Source of the DNA: Xenopus tropicalis
Taxonomy: Eukaryota; Chordata; Amphibia; Anura; Pipidae
Length of the DNA stretch: 64,000 nucleotides
Direction of reading: 5' to 3'
Assembly (NCBI RefSeq): GCF_000004195.4
Contig: NC_030682.2
Location: 153,637,510 to 153,701,509, forward strand
The notes under the pieces are model-generated. The model was given only the letters and a program-made list of their open reading frames with translations. It was not told the origin of the DNA and did no database searches. Positions within the stretch are counted from its first letter, which is position 1; each line of letters begins with the position of its first letter. This document shows, piece by piece, positions 33,596-45,600 of the stretch. The translations under genes were made by a program, and so were the position numbers.

Positions 33596-35312
33596 GGGGG
33601 AGAGGTTGGGAGGGACGTTGGGGGGGAGGTTGATGGAGGTTGGGAGGGACGTTGGGGGAGAGGTTGGGAGGGACGTTGGGGGAGAGGTTGGCAGGGAGGT
33701 TGGGAGGGACGTTGGGGAGAGGTTGGGAGAGAGGTTGGGAGGGAGGTTGGGGGAGAGGTTGGGAGGGAGGTTGGGAGGGATGTTGGGGGAGAGGTTGGGA
33801 GGGAGGTTGGGAGGGACGTTGGGGGAGAGGTTGAGGGAGCTTGGGAGGGAGGTTGGGAGGGACGTTGGGGGAGAGGTTGGGGGAGAGGTTGGGGGAGAGG
33901 TTGGGAGGGAGGTTGGGGAAGAGGCTTGGAGGGAGGTTGGGAGGGACATTGGGGGAGAGGTTGGGAGGGACATTGGGGGAGACGTTGGGAGGGACGTTGG
34001 GGAAAGGTTGGGAGAGAGGTTGGGAGGGACGTTGGGGGGCAGGTTGGGAGAGAGGTTGTGAAGGAGGTTGGGGGAGAGGTTTGGAGGGAGGTTGGGGGAA
34101 AGGTTGGGAGGGAAGTTGGGAGGGAGGTTGGGGGAGAGGTTGGGAGGGAGGTTGGGGGAGACGTTGGGGAAAGGTTGGGAGAGAGGTTGGGAGGGACGTT
34201 GGGGGGCAGGTTGGGAGAGAGGTTGTGAAGAGGTTGGGGGAGAGGTTTGGAGGGAGGCTGGGAGGGAGGTTGGGGGAAAGGTTGGGAGGGAAGTTGGGAG
34301 GGAGGTTGGGGGAGAGGTTGGGAGGGAGGTTGGGGGAGAGGTTTGGAAGGATGTTGGGAGGGAGGTTGGGGGAGGGATGTTGGGAGGGAGGTTGGGGGAG
34401 GGGTTGGGAGGGAGGTTGGGGGAGAGGTTAGGAGGGAGGTTGGGGGAGAGGCTTGGAGGGAGGTTGGGGGAGAGGTTGGGAGGGACATTGTGGGAGAGGT
34501 TGGGAGGGACATTGGGGGAGACGTTGGGAGGGATGTTGGGGAGAAGTTGGGAGGCACGATGAGGGCAGGTTGTGAGATAGGTTGGGAGGGAGGTTGAGAG
34601 AGGTTGGGGGAGAGATTGGGAGGGAGGTTGGGGGAGAGGTTGGGAGGGAGGTTGGGGGAGAGGCTTGGAGGGAGGTTGGGAGGAAGGTTGGGAAAGAGGT
34701 TGGGGAGGAAGGTTGGGGGAGAGGTTGGGGATGGAGGTTGGGAGGGAGGTTGCGGGAGAGGTTGGGGGAGAGGTTGGGAGGGAGGTTGGGAGGGAGGTTT
34801 GGGAGGAAGGTTGGGGAAGAGGTTGGGAGGGAGGTTGGGGAGGAAGGTTGGGGGAGAGGTTGGGAGGAGGTTTGGGAGGAAGGTTGGGGGAGAGGTTGGG
34901 AGGGAGGTTGGGGAGGAAAGTTGGGGGAGAGGTTGGGGGAGAGGTTGGGAGGGAGGTTGGGGAGGAAGGTTGGGGGAGAGGTTGGGAGGGAGGTTGGGGA
35001 GGAAGGTTGGGGATGGAGGTTGGGAGGGAGGTTGCGGGAGAGGTTGGGGGAGAGGTTGGGGGAGAGGTTGGGAGGGAGGTTGGGGAGGAAGGTTGGGGAT
35101 GGAGGTTGGGAGGGAGGTTGCAGGAGAGGTTGGGGGAGAGGTTGGGAGGGAGGTTGGGGAGGAAGGTTGGGGGAGAGGTTGGGGATGGAGGTTGGGAGGG
35201 AGGTTGCGGGAGAGGTTGGGGGAGAGGTTGGGGGAGAGGTTGGGAGGGAGGTTGGGAGGGAGGTTGGGAGGGAGGGAGGGAGGTTGGGAGGGAGGGAGGG
35301 AGGGAGGTTGGG
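33596..35312 (+). repeat. G-rich minisatellite of GGTTGGGAGGGA / GGTTGGGGGAGA blocks
   Basis: About 1.7 kb made of 12-13 bp blocks of the form GGTTGGGAGGGA, GGTTGGGGGAGA, GGTTGGGGAGGAA and GGGACGTT. Larger blocks are duplicated; for example the 34030-34110 region recurs near 34205-34260, and GGTTGGGGATGGAGGTTGGG occurs several times between 34720 and 35190. The right end decays to plain (GGGAGGGA). The G-rich strand is the plus strand. Dense GGG runs make G-quadruplex formation likely. Open frames of 200-600 codons on both strands reflect composition only. Confidence 0.93.
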
Positions 35313-35787
35313 GGCTTGAATCCCACTACAAACTCTTTATTTACTGCTGCCACTAAATAATCTTTATTACTATTTCAGTTTAAGGGGTCACTGCTTCATC
35401 CTGTCCCAACAGAACCATCTGGAAGCGATTTGGGTTCCGGCAGCAGAACATCGTGTGAAACGCGTTTCTATAGAAACTTGGTGACTGGTGTTTAGCCCAG
35501 AATTGACTCCAGATACAAACCCCAAATGATTGGTTCGTTACAGATTCACGCTAATTGCAAAGGTTCAACCTGAATGTTCATTAAAAAATGTTTTATTGGT
35601 TTTTATTGTATAAATATCGGGGTGCCCCGAGTGCAGGTTCAGCCGAACCCCTAAATCCACCGTAAGGGATCCGGCGAATACTGAACCGAATCTGAATCCT
35701 AATTAGCATATGCACCGCCTACCCTGGCCCCACGGTGGCGCTGTATTGTGTGTCCTCTAATTGTCCTTCTGTGTTCTTCTGGGGGTA
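35313..35787. other. Intergenic; contains a dispersed repeat fragment
   Basis: Mostly single-copy. A segment at about 35625-35735 (GGGGTGCCCCGAGTGCAGGT, ACTGAACCGAATCTGAATCC) resembles the dispersed element at 21940-22260. No gene seen. Confidence 0.5.
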
Positions 35788-37437
35788 GGATCACTATATA
35801 TAAATATATAAGGGGGGGCAGTAATGAAATAGAGAAAGTACAGGGAAGAGCGACTAAGCTGATAAAGGGAATGGGCTCAGTTATGGGGAAAGGCTGGCCC
35901 AGTTGGGATTGGTTACACTGGGGGGGGGGGCAGTTAAGGGGGGGGGGGTCACTATATATAAATATATAAGGGGGGGCAGTAATGAAATAGAGAAAGTACA
36001 GGGAAGAGCGACTAAGCTGATAAAGGGAATGGGCTCAGTTATGGGGAAAGGCTGGCCCAGTTGGGATTGGTTACACTGGGGGGGGGGGCAGTTAAAGGGG
36101 GGGTCACTATATATAATATATAAGGGGGGGCAGTAATGAAATAGAGAAAGTACATGGAAGAGCGACTAAGCTGATAAAGGGAATGGGCTCAGTTATGGGG
36201 AAAGGCTGGCCCAGTTGGGATTGGTTACACTGGGGGGGGGGGGGCAGTTAAGGGGGGGCACTATATATAAATATATAAGGGGGGGCAGTAATGAAATAGA
36301 GAAAGTACAGGGAAGAGCGACTAAGCTGATAAAGGGAATGGGCTCAGTTATGGGGAAAGGCTGGCCCAGTTGGGATTGGTTACACTGGGGGGGGGGGGGG
36401 GGGGGGGGGGGGCAGTTAAGGGGGGGGGGTCACTAATATAAATATATAAGGGGGGGTCACTATATATAAATATATAAGGGGGGGGGCAGTAATGAAATAG
36501 AGAAAGTACAGGGAAGAGTGACTAAGCTGATAAAGGGAATGGGCTCAGTTATGGGGAAAGGCTGGCCCAGTTGGGATTGGTTACACTGGGGGGGGGGGGG
36601 CAGTTAAGGGGGGGGGGGTCACTATATATAAATATATAAGGGGGGCAGTAATGAAATAGAGAAAGTACAGGGAAGAGCGACTAAGCTGATAAAGGGAATG
36701 GGCTCAGTTATGGGGAAAGGCTGGCCCAGTTGGATTGGTTACACTGGGGGGGGGGGCAGTTATGGGGGGGGGGTCACTATATATAAATATATAAGGGGGG
36801 GCAGTAATGAAATAGAGAAAGTACAGGGAAGAGCGACTAAGCTGATAAAGGGAATGGGCTCAGTTATGGGGAAAGGCTGGCCCAGTTGGGATTGTTACAC
36901 TGGGGGGGCAGTTAAGGGGGGGCACTATATATAAATATATAAGGGGGGGCAGTAATGAAATAGAGAAAGTACAGGGAAGAGCGACTAAGCTGATAAAGGG
37001 AATGGGCTCAGTTATGGGGAAAGGCTGGCCCAATTGGGATTGGTTACACTGGGGGGGGGGGGCAGTTAAGGGGGGGTCACTATATATAAATATATAAGGG
37101 GGGGGCAGTAATGAAATAGAGAAAGTAGCAGGGAAGAGCGACTAAGCTGATAAAGGGAATGGGCTCAGTTATGGGGAAGGCTGGCCCAGTTGGGATTGGT
37201 TACACTGGGGGGGGGCAGTTAAGGGGGGGTCACTATATATAATATATAAGGGGGGCAGTAATGAATAGAGAAAGTACAGGGAAGAGCGACTAAGCTGATA
37301 AAGGGAATGGGCTCAGTTATGGGGAAAGGCTGGCCCAGTTGGGATTGGTTACACTGGGGGGGGGGCAGTTAAGGGGGGGGTCACTATATATAAATATATA
37401 AGGGGGGGCAGTAATGAAATAGAAAAGTACAGGCAAG
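35788..37437 (+). repeat. LINE-tail satellite block 1, ~155-bp unit, forward
   Basis: About 11 copies of a unit with AATGAAATAGAGAAAGTACA, GGGAAGAGCGACTAAGCTGA, TAAAGGGAATGGGCTCAGTT, AAAGGCTGGCCCAGTTGGGA, a variable G run (7 to over 20), and TCACTATATATAAATATATA. Translated, it shows IEKVQGRATKLIKGM, LAQLGLVTLGG and an IYKYIRG-like end, matching the order of motifs at the C-terminal tail of CR1/L2-type LINE reverse transcriptases. Many indels sit in the G runs. The same unit is found reversed at 38523-40556. Confidence 0.9.
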
Positions 37438-37990
37438 AGTATGGGGGGGAGTAAGATATCTGAAGCGTCGTATTCATAGTTTGAGCAGCACGCGCCATGT
37501 ATATTAGGGAGTAGAGGGGGATAAGGATATGGGGGGAGTAAGGATATATGGGGGGGAGTAGGATTGGGGAGTAAGGATATCGGGGGAGTAAGTGATATGG
37601 GGGGAGTAAGATATGTGGGGAGTAAGGATATGGTGAGTAAGATATGGGGGGTAAGAATGGGGTAAAGATATGGGGGGAGTAAGGTATATGGGGAGTAAGG
37701 ATATGGGTGAGTTAAGGGATATGGGGGGAGTAGGATATGGGGAGTAGATTATGGGGAGTAAGTGGGGGGAGTAAGGATATGGGGGTTTAGTATGGGGTAA
37801 GGATGTGAGTAGGCAGGGGGAGTAAGGATATGGGGGAGGTAAGGATGATGGGGGGAGTAGATATGGAATGGTGAGTTAGGATATGGGGAGTAAGGATATG
37901 GGGAGTAGAGTATGGAATGGGGGGGTAAAGGATATGGGGGGAGTAAAGGATAATGGGGGAGTAAGGATATGGGGTGAGTAAGGATATGGG
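37438..37990 (+). repeat. Degenerate AGTAAGGATATGGGGGG repeat
   Basis: About 30 irregular copies of a 15-20 bp unit AGTAAGGATATGGGGGG with many small insertions and deletions. The irregularity is unlike the clean arrays elsewhere. It could be true decay or poor consensus in a homopolymer-rich area. It forms half of the spacer between the two opposed satellite blocks. Confidence 0.75.
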
Positions 37991-38522
37991 GCAATGAAGT
38001 TTATACATTGGAAGGGAATTTTATCAGACATTTTTTTCTCAGTTTCTCCCCTTAAATCCATTTATTCCCAAATTCCCGTCACCCCCAGAATGCCTGGCCC
38101 CCCATCTATCCCTGGGGGCTCCTCTCCCCTCCATTCACTGTACCTCCAGTTATACCCCCCCCCCCCCACCGCAACATACACAAGTCCAGCAGCTCCTCTC
38201 ATTCTTCCTTGTGCCTTAACTGTCCAACGCCCCTGCCCCCCCCCATGCCCCCCCTCCCCCCCCCCCCCCCCACAGGGAAGGAACAGGCTGCTCATATGCC
38301 ATTTCCCAAGGACACTGCAGATAAGGATCTTGTGTGATGGGGAGGGAAGCGATGATTTATATTAGTTCCCCTTGCTCCCTGCCCCCCCCCCCCCGGGCGG
38401 CCCCCCAAGCGCCCCCAGAAGGTCCCAGCTAAGAATAGATCCAACTGGTACTGAAATAGCAACCAGGCAACTAACGGGGCATCAAACACTGACAGCGCGG
38501 CACTATTGCCCCATGAGAGGGC
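37991..38522. other. Spacer between opposed satellite blocks
   Basis: Single-copy sequence with long C runs (for example 38157-38168 and 38255-38272). No gene recognised; the reading frames contain nothing conserved. Confidence 0.5.
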
Positions 38523-40556
38523 CCCCCCTTATATATTTATATATAGTGACCCCCCCTTAACTGCCCCTTCCCCAGTGTAACCAATCCCAACTGGGCCAGC
38601 CTTTCCCCATAACTGAGCCCATTCCCTTTATCAGCTTAGTCGCTCTTCCCTGTACTTTCTCTATTTCATTACTGCCCCCCCCTTATATATTTATATATAG
38701 TGACCCCCCCTTAACTGCCCCCCCCCAGTGTAACCAATCCCAACTGGGCCAGCCTTTCCCCATAACTGAGCCCATTCCCTTTATCAGCTTAGTCGCTCTT
38801 CCCTGTACTTTCTCCTATTTCATTACTGCCCCCCTTATATATTTATATATAGTGACCCCCCCTTAACTGCCCCCCCCCCCAGTGTAACCAATCCCAACTG
38901 GGCCAGCCTTTCCCCATAACTGAGCCCATTCCCTTTATCAGCTTAGTCGCTCTTCCCTGTACTTTCTCTATTTCATTACTGCCCCCCCTTATATATTTAT
39001 ATATAGTGACCCCCCCTTAACTGCCCCCCCCCCAGTGTAACCAATCCCAACTGGGCCAGCCTTCCCCATAACTGAGGCCCATTCCCTTTATCAGCTTAGT
39101 CCGCTCTTCCCTGTACTTTCTCTATTTCATTACTGCCCCCCCTATATATTTATATATAGTGACCCCCCCTTAACTGCCCCCCCCCAGTGTAACCAAATCC
39201 CAACTGGCCAGCCTTTCCCCATAACTGAGCCCATTCCCTTTATCAGCTTAGTCGCTCTTCCCTGTACTTTCTCTATTTCATTACTGCCCCCCCTTATATA
39301 TTTATATATAGTGACCCCCCCTTAACTGCCCCCCCCAGTGTAACCAATCCCAACTGGGCCAGCCTTTCCCCATAACTGAGCCCATTCCCTTTATCAGCTT
39401 AGTCGCTCTTCCCTGTACTTTCTCTATTTCATTACTGCCCCCCTTATATATTTATATATAGTGACCCCCCCCCCCTTAACTGCCCCCCCCCCCCCGTGTA
39501 ACCAATCCCAACTGGGCCAGCCTTTCCCCATAACTGAGCCCATTCCTTTATCAGCTTAGTCGCTCTTCCCTGTACTTTCTCTATTCATTACTGCCCCCCC
39601 TTATATATTTATATATAGTGACCCCCCCTTAACTGCCCCCCCCCCCAGTGTAACCAATCCCAACTGGGCCAGCCTTTCCCCATAACTGAGCCCATTCCCT
39701 TTATCAGTCTTAGTCGCTCTTCCCTGTACTTTCTCTATTTCATTACTGCCCCCCCTTATATATTTATATATAGTGACCCCCCCTTAACTGCCCCCCCCCA
39801 GTGTAACCAATCCCAACTGGGCCAGCCTTTCCCCATAACTGAGCCCATTCCCTTTATCAGCTTAGTCGCTCTTCCCTGTACTTTCTCTATTTCAATTACT
39901 GCCCCCCTTATATTTATATATAGTGACCCCCCCCTTAACTGCCCCCCCCAGTGTAACCAATCCCACTGGGCCAGCCTTTCCCCATAACTGAGGCCCATTC
40001 CCTTTATCAGCTTAGTCGCTCTTCCCTGTACTTTCTCTATTCATTACTGCCCCCCCTTATATATTTTATATATAGTGACCCCCCCTTAACTGCCCCCCCC
40101 CAGTGTAACCAATCCCAACTGGGCCAGCCTTTCCCCATAACTGAGCCCATTCCCTTTATCAGCTTAGTCGCTCTTCCCTGTACTTTCTCTATTTCATTAC
40201 TGCCCCCCCCTTAATATATTTATATATAGTGACCCCCCCTTAACTGCCCCCCCCCAGTGTAACCAATCCCAACTGGGCCAGCCTTTCCCCATAACTGAGC
40301 CCATTCCCTTTATCAGCTTAGTCGCTCTTCCCTGTACTTTCTCTATTTCATTACTGCCCCCCTTATATATTTATATATAGTGACCCCCCCTTAACTGCCC
40401 CCCCCCAGTGTAACCAATCCCAACTGGGCCAGCCTTTCCCCATAACTGAGCCCATTCCCTTTATCAGCTTAGTCGCTCTTCCCTGTACTTTCTCTATTTC
40501 ATTACTGCCCCCCCTTATATATTTATATATAGTGACCCCCCCTTAACTGCCCCTTC
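38523..40556 (-). repeat. LINE-tail satellite block 2, reverse orientation
   Basis: About 13 copies of the unit in block 1, reverse-complemented (TATATATTTATATATAGTGA, CCAACTGGGCCAGCCTTTCC, TCTTCCCTGTACTTTCTCTA). With block 1 it forms a large head-to-head inverted repeat around a ~1.1-kb spacer. Copy-to-copy differences are mainly homopolymer length and single-base deletions. Confidence 0.92.
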
Positions 40557-41285
40557 CCCAGTAGGGCGGAAGCAACAGGTCCCCCTAATGTTCTGCGGAA
40601 GCTGCTAATATTCATTCTGGTTGGGAAACTCGCAACCCCATTGGCTCCTGTTATTCCCATTCTTTGAGTCCAAGCTGCCCCCCCATGTGACCATCAGCCC
40701 CGCCCCCAGACTCCCCAGAAATGAGACGCGGGGGCCCATTTGCTTGAATGGTTTATTGGGAGGTGCAGTAAAGGCATATTATAAGTTGTACATTGTGCTT
40801 TCAATTCTAACAGCGCCCCCCTCAGTATGCGCAAAATATAATCCCAACTATGTTGCCCCCCGAGGGGAAAGGGGCTTTGGGAACCCATTAACCCCTCGAG
40901 CCTCGAAGCAGCTGCAAAAAGATGGCTGCCGAATCCTATTTACAGGAGGCTGAGGGCGAGGAGCCCGATACAAAAATCCACAAGTTCCTACTTTTTGTCT
41001 TAAATAAACGCAACAAGTGCAGAAATACCTGAAGGTTTCGTGGCTTTTTCCTTGTCTGAGCAGCATCACGTAGAGTGCTAGCCTTTGGGGTCAGCGTCTG
41101 TTTCCCATTCAGGCCGGGGGCAAATGTGTGAGCATTCAGGGCCATTCCCTACCTGTAGCCCCACACCTTGTTATTAGAGGGCCCTTCTGTATCTCTGGGC
41201 CCCTATTGCACACAGAGGGTGCTGGGAGTTGTAGTTTAACAGCTGTTGGAAGACAGTAGGACGTTCCTGTGCTGCACCAATGCCT
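40557..41285. other. Intergenic, nothing recognised
   Basis: Single-copy sequence. A TTTATT at about 40751 would read AATAAA on the minus strand, but no upstream minus-strand exon is visible nearby. No conserved open frame. Confidence 0.5.
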
Positions 41286-42067
41286 TTTCACTCCCAAGGG
41301 GCAGTTGGGGTGCTACTCCCAAGGGGAAGTTGGGGTGCTACTCCCAAGGGGAAGTTGGGGTGCTACTCCCAAGGGGAAGTTGGGGTGCTACTCCCAAGGG
41401 GCAGTTGGGGTGCTACTCCCAAGGGGAAGTTGGGGTGCTACTCCCAAGGGGCAGTTGGGGTGCTACTCCCAAGGGGCAGTTGGGGTGCTACTCCCAAGGG
41501 GCAGTTGGGGCGCTACTCCCAAGGGGCAGTTGGGGCGCTACTCCCAAGGGGCAGTTGGGGCGCCACTCCCAAGGGGCAGATGGGGCGCCACTCCCAAGGG
41601 GCAGATGGGGCGCCACTCCCAAGGGGCAGTTGGGGCGCTACTCCCAAGGGGCAGATGGGGCGCCACTCCCAAGGGGCAGATGGGGCGCCACTCCCAAGGG
41701 GCAGATGGGGCGCCACTCCCAAGGGGCAGATGGGGCGCCACTCCCAAGGGGCAGATGGGGCGCTACTCCCAAGGGGCAGATGGGGCGCTACTCCCAAGGG
41801 GCAGATGGGGCGCCACTCCCAAGGGGCAGATGGGGCGCCACTCCCAAGGGGCAGATGGGGTGCTACTCCCAAGGGGCAGATGGGGCGCCACTCCCAAGGG
41901 GCAGTTGGGGCGCTACTCCCAGGGGGCAGTTGGGGTGCTACTCCCAAGGGGCAGATGGGGTGCTACTCCCAAGGGGCAGTTGGGGTGCTACTCCCAAGGG
42001 GCAGTTGGGGCGCTACTCCCAGGGGGCAGTTGGGGTGCTACTCCCAAGGGGCAGATGGGGTGCTACT
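41286..42067 (+). repeat. 25-bp minisatellite, ~31 copies
   Basis: The unit is ACTCCCAAGGGGCAGTTGGG plus GTGCT. Every unit is exactly 25 bp. Variants are zoned: GGGGAAGTTGGGGTGCT at the left end, GGGGCAGATGGGGCGCC in the centre (creating a GGCGCC site), and a mixture with CCCAGGGGGCAG at the right. Open frames of about 300 codons run through in all three plus frames and are not genes. Confidence 0.94.
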
Positions 42068-42625
42068 AGGGTTGGCGCCAGTGCCAGGGCATATTAGTGG
42101 CCCTAGGGGGGTGGGATGTACCCCAGTTTCTGGGGGCTGGCCAGTTCAAACCCGCTCGTCTGGGTCTCAGTGTCGCTAATCCCAGTAATAAATTGGCCCA
42201 ACTGCACCCCCCTAACATTATAGCCCCAACACTGACCCCCCCCCTGATATCAGGGTCAGCACAGGGGGGCTTCAGGGGGGCTCTATTTGCCCATAAAAGT
42301 GGGCGTGTCCAAAAATCCTCTCTGGGCCCCCCAACCAAAAACATCTTCTGCTGTCCCTGTCTGGGGCAACTCAAATTGGCTGGGGGGTAAGTGGGCAGAG
42401 GGGTGGGTGAGGGGGAAACTTTATTGTAATATTAACTGGCGATCAGCAGGGGGCAGCCTTAGTTGTTACCCCAGTATTCTGTGTTGGATTCCATTGCAGT
42501 CTGCAGCATTAACAACCCCGAACAGTTCCCTTTGTATCGGTCAAACCATTTGTTCCACCAAATCATTAGTTTTAGTGAATGACCTTTCCCCCCCACCGCC
42601 CCCCCCAGTATCCGGCCAATGTGAA
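42068..42625. other. Intergenic, nothing recognised
   Basis: Single-copy DNA between two arrays. No conserved exon, RNA gene or mobile element seen. Confidence 0.5.
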
Positions 42626-45600
42626 ACGGGGTGCCTGAATAGGAAACAGAGGGTGGATTTGGGGGGCAGAGGTGCATTTGGGGGTACCGGGCCTGCCTGA
42701 ATAGGAAACAGAGGGTGGATTTGGGGGTGCAGAGGTGCATTTGGGGGTACCGGGCCTGCCTGAATAGGAAACAGAGGGTGGATTTGGGGGTACAGAGGTG
42801 CATTTGGGGGTACCGGGCCTGCCTGAATAGGAAACAGAGGGTGGATTTGGGGGGGCAGAGGTGCATTTGGGGGTACCGGGCCTGCCTGAATAGGAAACAG
42901 AGGGTGGATTTGGGGGGCAGAGGTGCATTTGGGGGTACCGGGCCTGCCTGAATAGGAAACAGCGGGTCGGTTTGGGGGTACAGAGGTGCATTTGGGGGTA
43001 CCAGGCCTGCCTGAATAGGAAACAGAGGGTGGATTTGGGGGGCAGAGGTGCATTTGAGGGTACCGGCCCTGCCTGAATAGGAAACAGAGGGTGGATTTGG
43101 GGGGCAGAGGTGCATTTGGGGGTACCGGGCCTGCCTGAATAGGAAACAGAGGGTGGATTTGGGGGGCAGAGGTGCATTTGGGGGTACCGGGCCTGCCTGA
43201 ATAGGAAACAGAGGGTGGGTTTGGGGGTACAGAGGTGCATTTGGGGGTACCGGGCCTGCCTGAATAGGAAACAGAGGGTGGATTTGGGGGGCAGAGGTGC
43301 ATTTGGGGGTATCGGGCATGCCTGAATAGGAAACAGAGGGTGGGTTTGGGGGTACAGAGGTGTATTTGGGGGTACCAGGCCTGCCTGAATAGGAAACAGA
43401 GGGTGGATTTGGGGGGCAGAGGTGCATTTGAGGGTACCGGCCCTGCCTGAATAGGAAACAGAGGGTGGATTTGGGGGGCAGAGGTGCATTTGGGGGTACC
43501 GGGCCTGCCTGAATAGGAAACAGAGGGTCGGTTTGGGGGTACAGAGTTGCATTTGGGGGTACCGGGCCTGCCTGAATAGGAAACAGAGGGTGGATTTGGG
43601 GGGCAGAGGTGCATTTGGGGGTACCCGGGCCTGCCTGAATAGGAAACAGAGGGTGGATTTGGGGGGCAGAGGTGCATTTGGGGGTATCGGGCATGCCTGA
43701 ATAGGAAACAGAGGGTGGGTTTGGGGGTACAGAGGTGTATTTGGGGGTACCTGGCCTACCTGAATAGGAAACAGAGGGCAGGTTTGGGGGTGCATTTGGG
43801 GGTGGGTTTGGGAGTCCCCGCCTGCCTGAATAGGAAACAGAGAGCAGGTTTGGGGGTGCATTTGGGGGTACCTGGCCTGCCTGAATAGGAAACAGAGGGC
43901 AGGTTTGGGGGGCAGTGAGGTGCATTTGGGGGTCCCAGCCTGGCTGAATAGGAAACAGAGGGCAGGTTTGGGGGTGCAGAGGTTCATTTGGGGGTGGGCT
44001 TGGTGGTGCATTTGGGGGTACCCGGCCTGCCTGAATAGAAAACAGAGGGCAGGTTTGGGGGTGCATTTGGGGGTACCCGGCCTGCCTGAATAGGAAACAG
44101 AGGGCAGGTTTGGGGGGCAGTGAGGTGCATTTGGGGGTCCCGGCCTGGCTGAATAGGAAACAGAGGGCAGGTTTGGGGGTACAGAGGTGCATTTGGGGGT
44201 ACCGGGCCTGCCTGAATAGGAAACAGAGGGTGGATTTGGGGGGCAGAGGTGCATTTGGGGGTATCGGGCATGCCTGAATAGGAAACAGAGGGTGGGTTTG
44301 GGGGTACAGAGGTGTATTTGGGGGTACCAGGCCTGCCTGAATAGGAAACAGAGGGTGGATTTGGGGGGCAGAGGTGCATTTGAGGGTACCGGCCCTGCCT
44401 GAATAGGAAACAGAGGGTGGATTTGGGGGGCAGAGGTGCATTTGGGGGTACCGGGCCTGCCTGAATAGGAAACAGAGGGTCGGTTTGGGGGTACAGAGTT
44501 GCATTTGGGGGTACCGGGCCTGCCTGAATAGGAAACAGAGGGTGGATTTGGGGGGCAGAGGTGCATTTGGGGGTATCGGGCATGCCTGAATAGGAAACAG
44601 AGGGTGGGTTTGGGGGGCAGAGGTGCATTTGGGGGTATCGGGCATGCCTGAATAGGAAACAGAGGGTGGGTTTGGGGGTACAGAGGTGTATTTGGGGGTA
44701 CCTGGCCTACCTGAATAGGAAACAGAGGGCAGGTTTGGGGGTGCATTTGGGGGTGGGTTTGGGAGTCCCCGCCTGCCTGAATAGGAAACAGAGAGCAGGT
44801 TTGGGGGTGCATTTGGGGGTACCTGGCCTGCCTGAATAGGAAACAGAGGGCAGGTTTGGGGGGCAGTGAGGTGCATTTGGGGGTCCCAGCCTGGCTGAAT
44901 AGGAAACAGAGGGCAGGTTTGGGGGTGCAGAGGTTCATTTGGGGGTGGGCTTGGTGGTGCATTTGGGGGTACCCGGCCTGCCTGAATAGAAAACAGAGGG
45001 CAGGTTTGGGGGTGCATTTGGGGGTACCCGGCCTGCCTGAATAGGAAACAGAGGGCAGGTTTGGGGGGCAGTGAGGTGCATTTGGGGGTCCCGGCCTGGC
45101 TGAATAGGAAACAGAGGGCAGGTTTGGGGGGGCAGAGGTGTATTTGGAGGGGCAGAGGTGCATTTGGGGGTCCCGGCCTGCCTGAATAGGAAACAGAGGG
45201 TGGGTTTGGGGGTGCAGAGGTGTATTTGGGGGTACTGGGCCTGTATTTGGGGGTCCCCGGCCTGTCTGAATAGGAAACAGAGGGCAGGTTGGGGGGGGCA
45301 GAGGTGCATTTGGGGGTCCCGGCCTGGCTGAATAGGAAACAGAGGGCAGGTTTGGGGGTGCAGAGGTGTATTTGGGGGTACCCGGCCTGGCTGAATAGGA
45401 AACAGAGGGCAGGTTTGGGGGGGGGCAGAGGTGTATTTGGGGGGGCTGAGGTGCATTTGGGGGTCCCAGCCTGGCTGAATAGGAAACAGAGGGCAGGTTT
45501 GGGGGGGCAGAGGTGCATTTGGGGGGGCTGAGGTGCATTTGGGGGTCCCGGCCTGGCTGAATAGGAAACAGAGGGCAGGTTGGGGGGCAGAGGTGCATTT

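Noticed and set aside
33536..35353. 605-codon Pro/Ser-rich frame on minus, mucin-like at first sight
   Set aside because: Translation of the G-rich array; equally long frames exist on the other strand.
35788..37437. Short open frames (KVQGRATKLIKGMG type) as genes
   Set aside because: They are fragments of a LINE reverse-transcriptase tail repeated as satellite; frames are interrupted in each unit.
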